Shown here: piece after piece, positions 21,401 through 31,600 of the stretch | Position numbering within the stretch: position 1 is the stretch's first letter | Layout of the letters: the number at the start of each line of letters is the position of its first letter | Assembly: GCF_024868665.1 (NCBI RefSeq) | Contig: NC_079891.1 | Location: forward strand, 34,599,060-34,663,059 | Length of the DNA stretch: 64,000 bases | Direction of reading: 5' to 3' | From: Triplophysa rosa | Lineage: Eukaryota > Chordata > Actinopteri > Cypriniformes > Nemacheilidae | Position numbers and translations under genes: made by a program | The notes under the pieces: generated by a model | Databases searched by the model: none | What the model was told of the DNA's origin: nothing | What the model saw: the letters and a program-made list of their open reading frames with translations, nothing else

Positions 21401-23754
21401 AACTCCGCCCACACAGTCACCTGACCAGCAGTCTTAAAGTAACACATTGTGTGCTAAATGGTGTGTGTGTGTTTAGGAGCTGAGCGAGCTGGAGATGGAG
21501 AAAGCGTCTAATCGTGTGGTCATGAGACTGTCCTCTCTCTCTCTGCAGTTCACACGCTGCTGGCTCATCCTTCACTGCTCGGAGACTCACAGAGCGCTGT
21601 CAGTTTGAAACACGTTCACACCTTGTGTTTTAGCATTATAGCTTGTCAACTGATGTCGATACGTGAAGGACACAAAAAAGAAAAAAAAATCAGACTAATA
21701 GTGCTAGTAAGCACTGTGTGTCACATTTTTGATGAATATTTGAATTATTTGGAAACGCGTTAAACGAGAATTAGCAACGTTGTTTAAGCACTCAAGTTAA
21801 ATCACAATTCTAATGAAACCTAAATGAAATTGACCCAAAGCGAAATATAAAAAAAGAATCAAATGACAAACGCTTAAAGCAAAGTTGCTAAACTAAAATG
21901 ATCATGAAAACAAATAATAATCACTAATGTCACTGTCATCCATCTATAGGCAAAGCCTGAATGTTGTATATTAGCATTATGTTGTTGTTTTCTTCGGGAA
22001 CTGTCAATCTAGTTGTGTCCTTCTTTTTCTTTCATTTTCCACTCCAAGGATTTCCAGAAGCATCTATATAAATCTGGTTCTGATCTACTCTTCATTCGTG
22101 CTGTTCGGACAACAGCCTGAGAAATTTGATGTTAAGGTTGATTTTTGTTCTTGCGTTATGGATATTAAAACGTGACAAATGTCAGTCACGTGTTTCCAGA
22201 GGTGATGTCCAGGTGAGATTTGCTCTGTTGCGTGTTTCAGGTGTTACTGGCGTGTGAGGAAGAAGAACTAGCCAGATACATCTATCGGATCTCTGTACAC
22301 GCGCTCATGAGCTCAGACAGAGATGCTTTGAGCTGGCTGGATAGAGACTGGATCAGTGTACAGACCACAGAGGTGTTTTTATTCGATCACAGTTACAGTG
22401 TAGCGTTATTTGCTTTAAAAACAACTCAAAACTAAATGCAAGTATTAACTAAAGAAATAACAAATGAGAGTGTATTTGTTGAAACACGTGGAGGTGTAAA
22501 ACGAATGTAGATTGTAGAGGTAAAAGAATCCGGATTTGAGTAAATCTGATGAGTTCATATCGATCATTTTTGATTGCAGACTTGACAAATCTGAGCTCAT
22601 TTTGACACGTTGTTGACATCTCTTGTGAAGCTCTAATGACAGACACATTTGTCAGATTGTGTCAATCCTCATCCTGAAGTTATGGATCTGTCTGTGTTTG
22701 GGTTGTTTTAGGAGGAGCGTTGTCTGCTTCAGTTTCCCTGTATCAATCCTCTGGTAGCTCAGCTGATGTTAAGCAGAGCTCCGTCTCTTCAGTGGCTCCT
22801 GGAAGCTTCTCTTGTTGATCTGCAGGAGATGTTTCCACAGGTCCCTCATAAAGTCATTAAGGTGCTAAGACTATTCATCACAAAGTTCCATATCAACTTA
22901 TCCTGTCCAAGAACTGGCCGCGACATGTCATGTGACTAACCTTTGCGTTATGTGCTGTTACCTCACAGCTCTTCAGTGACATTAAAGCAGAACACAAAGT
23001 CAAAACAGCTGCTTCAGAGAGTGAGGATGAAGCTTCCTCACAGACAAACATCTCAGCTCATCTTCCTCATCCTCCTCAACCTCAGACAGACATCTGTCAA
23101 TCACAGCAGTCTACAGAGTACTTCACAGTTTCTCTCTCTGGACGGCAGGAGGGGAAGACGTCTGTCGGCCAGTTTAGAGAGCTGATTGGTCAGCCTCTGT
23201 GTTTTACACAGGAAAATCACATCTCGGGTAGGTTTGAAATATAAACAGCTCACGCTTCGCAGATCTAAAACAAACACCCACAAAGCACCAAATTCACTCA
23301 CCAAAAATGTAGATTTTAGTTTATCGACAGGCGTGACAATGAACATCTCATAATCCCACTGGTATGAAGGTTTCATGTGTAGTAGGACTTATATTCACTA
23401 CTGGCGAAAAGTTTGGACCCATGTTTTGAGAACAATATGATGTCTTTTAGATCCAGCTTGGACCTTATCAAACACACTGTTCAGCCAAGATTCAGCAACG
23501 GTGAACGTCTGGCAGCCGCAGGATGAAGGACACGTTCATTTCATCTCAGATCTAACACCAGAGGAAGCTGCTGTCCTCTCAGGTCCTCAGATGCCGAGCT
23601 TCAGAAACACTGTGTGTGAATTCAGCTGTAGACGACAGGATCAGACCCGCTGGACATCCCCGGAGAACACTGCTGATCACAGGACAGAAGAGAGGAAGAG
23701 ACAGAGGACTGAAGACGCAAACAGTGGTACACACACACATACACACGCACACAC

Positions 23755-23805
<51 letters not shown>

Positions 23806-24450
23806 TCTTTTTAATTGTTTCGTTAGAAAATGTTATAATAATAGTGTTTGTCGTCGCTATTGAACACGCTGTAACAAATTGTTGTTTCGCTCGGCCTTTT
23901 TATAGTTCTTGTACAATTCTGTGGTGCTAATTATTGTGCTCAAATTTTCGTTCATGTAGCATCAATGCTTTGGTGTGTATTTAGCTCAAGTAAATTTGGA
24001 GCTTAGATCATTTATTACGATAAAACTGTATTTTGCAAATAAACAAAAACTGTAAAAATTTTACATATTTAAAAAAGTATTTTCCAATTGTCACTGTCAG
24101 AAAATTCTGATGATGGGTGACCAAGTCTGGAACTTAGTTTGTAAGGACAGTATTAGTCATAAAAGACAAAAACCATCACTCAGGACGTTTTGGACAACTC
24201 ATTTTAGTAACTGTGTCAGTGTTATACCAGTACCATGTCATTTCTGTGTACGAGTAATAATACCGAAATGTATAAATGTGTGAAAGTATTTTTTTGTTTA
24301 TTTTGTGAGTACCGTCGATTTTCGTATTCAGCATGTTAAACTTCATAAAGACAGTCAAAATGAAAGGGAAACACAACTTTAAAAAAACATACATTGTGTT
24401 ATTTTAAAAAAAGTACATCACTGAATTCTAAAAGTATTAGTGATGTAAAG

Positions 24451-24487
<37 letters not shown>

Positions 24488-24616
24488 CGTGCGTGTGTGC
24501 GTGCGTGTGTGTGCGTGCGTGTGTTTCTAGTGCCTCCGCTGTGTAAGAGAGGAAAACTGCTGTGTGAGAGAGTTCCAGGCAGGAACGATGGACAGACCAG
24601 ACTGAGATTTTTCTAA
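12444..24616 (+). CDS. shoc1: SHOC1/ZIP2-like meiotic crossover protein
   Basis: SHOC1 is a meiotic ZMM-group protein. With SPO16 it forms an XPF-ERCC1-like complex that binds branched DNA and promotes crossovers. 28 phase-consistent coding exons: 12444-12564, 13308-13398, 13551-13747, 13913-14069, 14240-14330, 14413-14557, 14664-14756, 14836-14962, 15130-15224, 15355-15591, 15679-15705, 15815-16318, 17572-17733, 18024-18194, 18285-18377, 18561-18736, 20315-20378, 20450-20519, 20749-20924, 21110-21212, 21288-21396, 21477-21598, 22049-22136, 22241-22372, 22712-22861, 22969-23227, 23451-23726, 24531-24616. From the first ATG at 12465 this gives 1366 residues, near the roughly 1440 I recall for human. 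The frame is open upstream of that ATG, so an earlier exon is possible. The middle carries [10 protein letters not shown]; 20749-22372 is the XPF-nuclease-like part; 22712-22861 is helix-hairpin-helix-like ([13 protein letters not shown]). The C-terminus is polar and likely disordered. N-terminal exon boundaries are the least certain. Confidence 0.82.
16425..17281. mobile_element. DNA transposon (outer), interrupted by a second element
   Basis: Inverted ends GGCTTGTACACACCGGGATG (left) and CGTCCCGGTGTTGACAAGCC (right) bound an 857-base segment in shoc1 intron 16319-17571. A second element lies inside it at 16624-16965. The flanking halves contain no supported transposase, so the outer element is non-autonomous. 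Confidence 0.65.
16624..16965. mobile_element. MITE nested inside the 16425-17281 element
   Basis: The ends are inverted: GCTGTGTCCGAAATCGCCCA on the left and the complement-matching GGGGGCTTTTTCGGACACAGC block on the right. TTCACTATT/AATAGTGCACT motifs extend the symmetry inward. At 342 bases with no ORF it is a typical MITE. Confidence 0.7.
17788..17998. mobile_element. TTAA-type palindromic MITE, near-complete copy
   Basis: A well-preserved short copy in shoc1 intron 17734-18023. The left end is AAAGGGATAGTTCACCCAAA; the right end is CATTTTTGGGTGAACCTTCC followed by CTTTAA. The two halves are reverse complements around a short centre. It serves as the window's reference copy for this family. 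Confidence 0.8.
18983..19790 (-). mobile_element. Tc1-like transposon relic, inverted copy
   Basis: The relic occupies most of shoc1 intron 18737-20314. The outer end reads ACAGCCGCGGAAAAATTAAG at about 18985. The inner part contains TTTGCATTTATTTGCAGAAA and CTACATGTATTTAGGAAAAG, reverse complements of motifs in the 9157-9580 relic. The transposase part is too decayed to read. Confidence 0.45.
22466..22665 (+). repeat. Dispersed repeat, copy A (uninterrupted)
   Basis: In shoc1 intron 22373-22711 a block from GAGAGTGTATTTGTTGAAAC to GACAGACACATTTGTCAGAT matches copies near 43036-43745 and, inverted, near 58757-59310. This copy has no insertion and so shows the pre-insertion sequence for the other two. 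No ORF is seen; the class is unknown. Confidence 0.65.
23727..23802 (+). repeat. (CA)n tract at the 5' end of the last shoc1 intron
   Basis: The tract begins at the splice donor itself (exon end ACAGTG, then GTACACACAC) and runs about 74 bases as nearly pure CA. It pairs in RNA with the (TG)n tract at 24452-24513 at the other end of the same intron. Confidence 0.9.
24452..24529 (+). repeat. (TG)n/(TGCG)n tract ending at the 3' splice site
   Basis: A run of TG, later TGCG/TG, continues to 24522 and is followed by only TTTCTAG before the last shoc1 exon at 24531. The usual pyrimidine tract is thus mostly replaced by the TG repeat. It is complementary to the CA tract at 23727-23802. Confidence 0.9.
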
Positions 24617-26240
24617 AACAGTAACTCATCTTCTGAGTTTTTATTTGATACGTTTCATTTTGAGTGTTTATGTATTATATATGTGATTGTATGTTGTGTT
24701 ACTTACTTATATGTTCCTTAAATTCTTTAGTTTAATATTAAATGTTAAAACCGATATAATTTAATATTAACAGATGTACTGATATAATTTCACAGTTTTT
24801 AAGTAATGTGAAAACTTAAGTGTAGCATGATATTGTCTGTTCCGAATACAATTAAAATGGGAAAAAGTGAGTTTTCATCAGTTATATTTATACATTTAAT
24901 CTGTTTGCCAGCTTTTCTGTTAGAATTACACGTTTTATCAGTTTTAATTAGATACAGATTTTTTAGTAGAATTACAAGTAAACGTTAGTTTTTTTGATCA
25001 GAATTACACGTTATTAGTTTTACTTTAAAAGTACAAATGTAACTTTATAAAATGGTTCTTTCATTGAAGCTTTAGGTCTGATGGCCTTTGACCTGCAGTT
25101 GAGAGCGAGCGTGTGTTTTATAGTTTTACAGTATGTACACAGAAGCAGGTGTTAAAGATGCATCTGAATGACAGAGCTCGTACACAACGCGGTACTGACA
25201 AACAATACAAATGACACCGCTTTTCTGTTAAAACCGTCATAGAGTTGATTTAGAGTAGATCCCGCTGTCACCGCACACCTGCACTAAACCCAAATGCTTA
25301 ATATAATCAAACAGATTAAGTAATGTAAGCTTCATTTTATGAAAAAGTGCTACTTAATTATTTTAAGTTCCTGAAACACATTTTTACTTTTGAGTAAAGT
25401 ATGATGATTACATTTGACTAACTTGAAGTTTTGACTAAAACTCAAAAAAAAAAAATTGCTCCTTGTTCAATTTACTTAATTGAAACACATTAACTCAACA
25501 CAATTGGTCGAGAAGGATTTCCATTTCCCAGCATGCTTTGCGTCAGACTGCATTAGGACAATAAATGTAAAAATATGATTATTGTATGTGTTTTAAGTTA
25601 AAGACGTGTTAGTGTTTAATGTTCACTTATCTTGGATATGTAGAAGAGTTTAACATATTTTTCAGTTCTGTGGTGACCGTTGTTCAGAAGAGTGGTGCAT
25701 GTGGGAGGCCACATGAAACATGTGACATGTCAGTGAGCAATGACTGTGCTAATGCCAGTTCTGAGATCAGTCTTGTCTTGCTCATTATGGGTTGCATGAG
25801 GTAAGGTGTTTGATTTAAGCATATTGAGACTAAGAAATATGTTTAAAAAAATGAGTTTAGCTTACTTAAAAATGCAACTTTGTGTACTTATTTTATGAGT
25901 TCTGTCTACTTAATTTCATGAAAAGGATGAATTAAATATTTAAGTCACATTTACTAAGTACGTTAAGTTAACCGTGATTAAAATTTGAGAGTAAAAAAAA
26001 TTGAGGCAACCAGTTTTGCCAATTTATCCGGGTTTACGGTACACGAACGGAATAAATCACAATTAATTGGTGTTAAAAACGTTTTCCAAGGTACTGATTC
26101 GGATGATGAGGGGTAGTCGCTATCTATCTCCAACACATTTCCAGCCCCTCGCTATTTTTTTAAATGAGCGTGATAAAAAGATGGCCATTCAATTACGGCA
26201 CGATCTTCTTATCACTGACATTCAGAACAGAGAGAAAAGC
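24617..26240. other. Intergenic; AT-rich with eroded transposon segments
   Basis: No gene is seen. Bases 25350-25520 and 25810-25990 carry facing AAGTTA/ACTTAA-type motifs, and 25745-25790 shares GTGCTAATGCCAG and CTTGCTCATT with the susd1 intron cluster at 2868. This suggests the outer parts of one decayed palindromic element. AATAAA-like hexamers for shoc1 are not obvious within the first 300 bases. Confidence 0.4.
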
Positions 26241-26247
26241 CACAGCG

Positions 26248-26365
26248 TAAAGAGAGAGAGAGAGAGAGAGACAGAAAGAGTGATGGGGGGGTTGGTGGTG
26301 GTCTTATCTCAGCGCTCCAGCAGTCTCGACTGCAGCCCCTCGCTGGAATGAGCTCCCACAGGACA

Positions 26366-26401
<36 letters not shown>
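26248..26401. repeat. Facing (AG)n and (CT)n microsatellites
   Basis: An (AG)n run at about 26249-26271 and a (CT)n run at about 26371-26400 are reverse complements about 100 bases apart and could form a hairpin. The region is intergenic. Confidence 0.75.
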
Positions 26402-26404
<3 letters not shown>

Positions 26405-26954
26405 GCCATTGTGCCTTGGCCACCTTCAGACTTCAAATAGCCTCTATAAATAACTGTTAAACCTTCAGCATTCACTTGGGGGAACTGACGCTGTTTGCCT
26501 GGACAAAAGCATCTGAAACAGCCACACTGGGCAGTGTTTGGACACAGAGACACGCGGGGTAAATACGTGTGTCCAAAAGCAATAAACACAGACAGTAATG
26601 GGACACTAACAGCCTGCGATCAGAACGCTCTTTCAGATAGAACAAAAGAAGGGTGAGAAAGTAGCATGCTGTTCAAATCCAATGTCTTTTGACTGTTCTT
26701 TTTATTAAACACTATTAGGTCAAATCTATCGCCTCCATTATTGCACTATCAACAGTATCTTAATACTCAAATAATCTGATTTAACAAAAATGTGATGAAT
26801 TCATACGAGTGGCAATTTTTGACTTGACTGCAGATTTTAATGTCATCACAAACCAGAGAACAGCTGGAGATAATTCTCATTATGTGACATTACTGGACTG
26901 AGAAGCAAAAGACTTGTAGACTTGTGTCGTCATGTAATAATCCTGTCTAAGAGT

Positions 26955-27545
26955 AATTGCGAAAATTCGGTCATGATTTACACCCTTCGACTTGTTCCAA
27001 ACCTGTACAATATTTTGGTTCTGTTGAAAACAAAGAAACGTAATTGGAAGAATGTTAGCAAGTGACGTTTCTGGGACATCATTGACTATCATAAAAATAA
27101 TTGTATGTATTTTTTGTTCTGTTACACACAAAAGAAGATATTTTGAAAAATGTATGAAAGCAAACAGTTCTTGGGCACCTTTGACTACCATTGTAATTTT
27201 TCTTACTATGGTAGTCAATGGAGGCCAAGAAATGTCAATGCTGACATTCTTCCAAATATCTTTCTTTGTGTTCAACCAAACAAAGAAATGTATGCAGGCT
27301 TGGAAGAGAATGAGTAATTCTTGTGTAACTTTAATTTAGGAGATGTAATTTTTAGTAAATGTTTGTAATTTTGGTATTTGCTTTTGTCATTTTATTTATT
27401 TGTTTGTTTTTAATATTGCTGCACAGGTTTTTTCCGTTTTTATTTTAGTTCTATTTTTAATTTACTTTTACTTTATTTCCGGGTAATCATTTTCATGGTT
27501 TTAATCATTTTACAAATGAATTTATTTAATTAAGGTTCATTTTTT
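26955..27545. mobile_element. TTAA-type palindromic MITE, diverged copy
   Basis: The copy contains AAAAGAAGATATTTTGAAAA at 27131-27150 and the palindromic centre CTACCATTGTAATTTTTCTTACTATGGTAG (about 27185-27214) in two halves. TTCTTCCAAATATCTTTCTT follows at about 27247. Its right part runs into the duplicated AT-rich block. No gene. Confidence 0.6.
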
Positions 27546-29505
27546 GTGAACTACCCCTTTAGTAAGGTCTCATTTGTCCTTCCTGCAGGATCCCGTGTGA
27601 CTGTACGCTCAGCTAGAGAATATTTAAAAGTATTGTTATATATTTAAAGTCCAGAATCCCGACAAAAGAAACACACGGGTTTATACAACAGCAGTGTATC
27701 TGTTAGAGTTCATAGGAAATAAGTTTACTTTAAATAGACAAGAAAAGTTGAGCGTGCAGTCTATGTGATATGTAAAATATTTTGAATTATAAATGTTATA
27801 AATTAGCTTCTGTTTTTATATTTTTAGTTTTCATGCATTTTTTAGTTTGTATATATATTTGTACTTTTTATTTTGTTTTGTCATTTTATTATTTATTTAT
27901 TTTTAACATTGATATATAGGTTTATTTTATTTCAGTTCTAGTTTTAGTTCAAATGTAATTTATTTCCACTTAAACAATTTAAGTGCTTTAATTTACTTGT
28001 AGTTTCATTAATATTTGTGTCTTTTGTTGATATAGTTTTTATGTTAATTTTTGTAATTTTGGTATGTGCTTTTGTCATTTATTTGTTTGCTTATTTGTTT
28101 ATTTTTAATATTGCCTGCACAGGTTTTCTCCGTTTTTATCTTAGTTCTATTTTTAATTTACTTTTACTTTATTTCCGGGTAATCATTTTGTTGGTTTTAA
28201 TAATTTTACATGTGAATTTACTTAATTAAGGTTTGGAAGAGAATGAGTCATTTGTGACAGAACTATCCCTTTAATAAGGTCCCATTGGTCCTTCCTGCAG
28301 GATCCCGTGTGATTGCGAGCTCAGGTAGAGAATATTGAAAAGTTGTTTGGGTTTGAGTTTGGTTTCGGAGAGAGAACATGGGTCTTTCGCTCAAGTTTTT
28401 GGCAGCTCTGAAAGGCGTCCGTGCAGGTGCAGGGTGTGTGGAGCAGTGGGTCTGTATATGAATAGGGTGGTGAATTCAGTCGAGTCCTAAGAAACCCCTC
28501 CGAGCTTCTCCGTCCTCTGCCTGACTCCTAATCCCTCCATAATCCCATTATGCAAATCCCTCACAATTCTCAGAGAGACTTTTAACACAGCAGCGTGCAT
28601 CTAAAAACAACACTCGACGGTTTGGAGGAGAACAGAAACTATTGCAGCAGCGAGACGGCAGCTTTTGATCTGGGGGCCGGATAGAAGTGCGAAAGGGAGG
28701 CGAGAAGAGAGCTCTGCGACTTCAGGGACCCTTCAGGGCCCCAAAGAATGTACTGATCCACAAGCTTGCCCCTGTCATAACCCAGAGTCATTTATATGAA
28801 GCCCCAGGACATACGAAACAAGATTACCATCATTCAGACAAAAGACATATTATTACTCTGTCACAGTGAATATACGCAGTGATTTCTTTTGTCCAATCAG
28901 AGGAAGAGCTTTCATTATGATGTCACTTCACTATTGGATAGAGTCGCTGTCATAGATCTGTTAGCAGGTGGATGTCCAGCATCCCGACAAAAGAAACACG
29001 CGGGTTTATACAACAGCAGTGTATTTGTTAGAGTTCATAAGAAATAAGTTTACTTTGAATAGTCAAGAAAAGTTGAGCGTGCAGTCTATGGGATGTTCAT
29101 ATATTTTGAATAAGCATTTGTTTTTATATTTGTTTAGTTTTTTTGCAATTTTGGTTTTGTAATTTTATTTATTATTTATTTTTAATATTGATAGTTTATT
29201 TTATTTCAGTTCTAATTTTAGTTCAAATGTAATTTATGTGCACTTAAACAATTTAAGTGCTTTAATTTACTTGTAGTTTTATTCATATTTGTGTTAATAT
29301 AAGATTTTGTTGATATTATAGTTTTTATGTTAATTTGAGTTAATTTTACGATGCTTTTGTCATTTTATTAATTTTTTTGCTTATTTGTTTATTTTTAATA
29401 TTGCTGCACAAGTTTTTTTTTCATTTGAATATTTTCCGGGCCATCATTTTAGTGGTTTTAATAATTTTACATATTAATTTACTTAATAGAGGTTTCATTT
29501 TTTTA
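27356..29505. repeat. Imperfect tandem duplication upstream of tal2
   Basis: Four sub-blocks recur in order. a: 27356-27540, 28040-28235 and 29330-29505 (T-rich, containing TTATTTCCGGGTAATCATTTT in the first two). b: 27560-27630 and 28275-28345 (GGTCCTTCCTGCAGGATCCC in copy 2). c: 27650-27770 and 28970-29095 (GGGTTTATACAACAGCAGTG). d: T-rich, about 27780-28030 and 29100-29320. The order is a-b-c-d-a-b-U-c-d-a, where U (28346-28970) occurs once. No coding sequence is supported in any block. Confidence 0.7.
28346..28970. promoter_or_regulatory. Unique CG-richer segment inside the duplication; candidate enhancer
   Basis: This segment differs in composition from the AT-rich repeats around it. 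It contains a POU octamer ATGCAAAT (28550-28557) and a CCAAT box at about 28892. It lies about 1 kb upstream of the tal2 promoter. The 60-codon frame at 28687 shows no recognisable protein. Regulatory function is inference only. Confidence 0.35.
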
Positions 29506-29889
29506 ATTCCGAGCATTCATTTGGGGATCTACACATACTTCATGCAATGTGAAAAAAAATTAAGCTAAACATAATGTGGAAAATTACAAAATTCGTTAAA
29601 TCTGGTATTTTGTATTACATTTTTTTTTTTTACCTGAGCAGTCAAATATTTGCATATAACATATGTAAAATCAAAGCATAAAAATTGTTCAATCATTGAG
29701 CCAAAAGCTCACTTTACACACTAAGCAGTTTGTTTTACATTACAGAGTGGGTTTTCTTTGTGTTTAATCCTCAAAGGCTGTGAATGTAAACATGATGCAT
29801 TATGATCATCTATTTAAATGCATTAATAACAGATGTAAAAGCATTCAGGATGTGCTCAACCCCCCAAACTCTCGTCCAACGACGTCACA

Positions 29890-30138
29890 CATCAGCTCAA
29901 CTATAAAGATGCGAGACGCAAGCCAAAGCCCAACCCACCCTCATATCCTCCCTTTCTCGCTCTCTCTTTTCTGTTGGGTGAAAAGCTCAGTGGATGTCAG
30001 AGAGCTGAGACTCATCGGTCACCTCCCAGCAAATATCTCACTGCAGTCTTTCGGAAACATTTTTTTTTTTATTTAAAATTTGCTAAATTTACAGCCTGGT
30101 GTTCCACAGTTCATAGATCTCAAAGGAAACGGAAAGAG
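29890..30138 (+). promoter_or_regulatory. tal2: tal2 promoter and non-coding first exon
   Basis: A TATA element (CTATAAAG, 29901-29908) lies just after a GACGTCAC cAMP-response-like site (29881-29888). A purine-rich exon end AAAGAG|GTAAGA at 30138 and an acceptor CTCCGCAG at about 30246 define a 5'UTR intron (about 30139-30246). The start of transcription should be about 29930. This is inferred from motifs, not transcript evidence. Confidence 0.5.
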
Positions 30139-30264
30139 GTAAGACACTTGTACCCCCTTTTTAAATTTGAAATTTTTTCAAATGTATTTTTACTTTATCC
30201 AAAGCTGTGTCAGTGGTACGAACCCGTGATCTCTGTATCTCCGCAGCATCAGCACCACAGCATC

Positions 30265-30594
30265 ATGACCAGAAAGGTGTTCACCAATACTCGCGAGCGC
30301 TGGCGCCAGCACAACGTGAACACAGCCTTCGCGGAGCTGAGGAAACTCATCCCCACACACCCGCCCGAGAAGAAGCTGAGCAAGAACGAGATCCTGCGGC
30401 TGGCCATGCGCTACATCAACTTTCTGGTGACTCTGCTGGACAAGCAGGGTGGAGAACCGTCGGCTCAGTCGCAAGCCGCTCTTCTCTCTCTGCTGGCGGG
30501 GAACATGCAGAACCTGCGTACAGAACGCAACTGGACCAGCGACACCGACCCGCCATCACCCGGATCCAGCTGCGACAGCTCTGAAGCATGGTGA
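30265..30594 (+). CDS. tal2: TAL2 basic helix-loop-helix transcription factor
   Basis: TAL2 is a small bHLH nuclear factor. It binds E-boxes as a heterodimer with E proteins; in vertebrates it acts in midbrain and in haematopoietic lineages. This is a single coding exon of 109 residues, close to the 108 I recall for human TAL2. The N-terminus [19 protein letters not shown] is the basic region. Helix 1 includes [13 protein letters not shown], the loop PEKKLSKNE, and helix 2 [13 protein letters not shown]. The C-terminus is short and rich in Ser/Pro. The start at 30265 is chosen because the TAL2 N-terminus begins Met-Thr-Arg-Lys. The upstream in-frame ATG at 29974 would require reading through the 5'UTR intron. 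Members TAL1 and LYL1 are much longer, so the call is TAL2. Confidence 0.95.
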   Translation: MTRKVFTNTRERWRQHNVNTAFAELRKLIPTHPPEKKLSKNEILRLAMRYINFLVTLLDKQGGEPSAQSQAALLSLLAGNMQNLRTERNWTSDTDPPSPGSSCDSSEAW

Positions 30595-31600
30595 TGAAGC
30601 TGAACTGAGGTGTGGACTTAATATTGGTGGATTGTGACGTTTAATGGAAGAAAATGTGAATGTCATGTTATGGAGATGTAAAGATTGAATGGGTTCCGGG
30701 AGCTCTGAACGTTTATGTTCACAATAACACCTTCCTTTTGTTTCACGTGGACACAGCTGATCTGTGTAAACTCAGAACTGAAATAAGGCTGGCATTCTGT
30801 ACTGATGCTTACTGTAAAAAACTGAAACCTACATCATTTTCGAGCTCACGCATTATGGATGCACTTTAAAAGCATCTCCACTAGATGTATTCATTTCACT
30901 TTATTTCTTGTCTGAATTAACCCTGAAGATTGTTTTATTCCTAAAGGCGGTCCAACCTCCTGGGATCTGGAAATTCAATATGTTTGATTGTATTTATTTA
31001 TATTTATTATTTATATGTAAACGGAGTGCATGTATTTATTGGAAGTTTCTATCAGTTCATTTACTCCACAGCACACTGCAAAAAAATCTCACTCTGGTTT
31101 TTGTTTGCTTTTCCAATGCAGTTATATACCCATCCCTAAAAACTAGATATATTTAGCTAAGCGAGATTTTATGTATTGCTTTCAGAGAAATCTCACAAAA
31201 TGTGGATTTATGATGTTCTTGCTTAAAATAACAAAAAGCTATTTGCCAGTGAGGTGAAAATAAAACATGATCAACACATTCTAATTCAAAAATCTTTTTT
31301 TTTTTTTATATAAGCATAAACTTCTGTTTATTTTCTGAATTCAAGACAAGTAAATATTTAAATAAAATGTAAAAAAGTGTGAAAAAAGAGTAAGAGGTTG
31401 TTTTTGCAGTGTACAAAATATGTTTCGCCAAAGATTATTTTTGTGCATTTATTATTCAGAATTGTAGAATGCTGGGGTTTTTTTGTCAATCAAATTATTG
31501 TGTTATTAATACTTAAAAAATATATTATTTATTGTGTTAATTTATTAGTCTCTTGATAATAAAAAATGCTTTGAAAACTCAAAGACCTTCAGCAAATTTA
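30595..31600 (+). other. tal2 3'UTR and flanking DNA
   Basis: No further gene. AATAAA-type hexamers occur at about 31258 (AAATAAAAC), 31358 (TTAAATAAAATG) and 31557 (ATAATAAAAAATG). Any of them could end the tal2 mRNA. The stretch is AT-rich. Confidence 0.4.

Noticed and set aside
23579..23930. Long frames across the CA repeat on both strands
   Set aside because: They are open only because dinucleotide repeats contain no stop codons.
26067..26589. Frames across the AG/CT microsatellites
   Set aside because: Low-complexity translations with no conserved feature; repeat artefacts.
30207..30584. 125-codon frame overlapping tal2 in another frame
   Set aside because: It has no family resemblance and is explained as a shadow of the CG-rich tal2 coding sequence.
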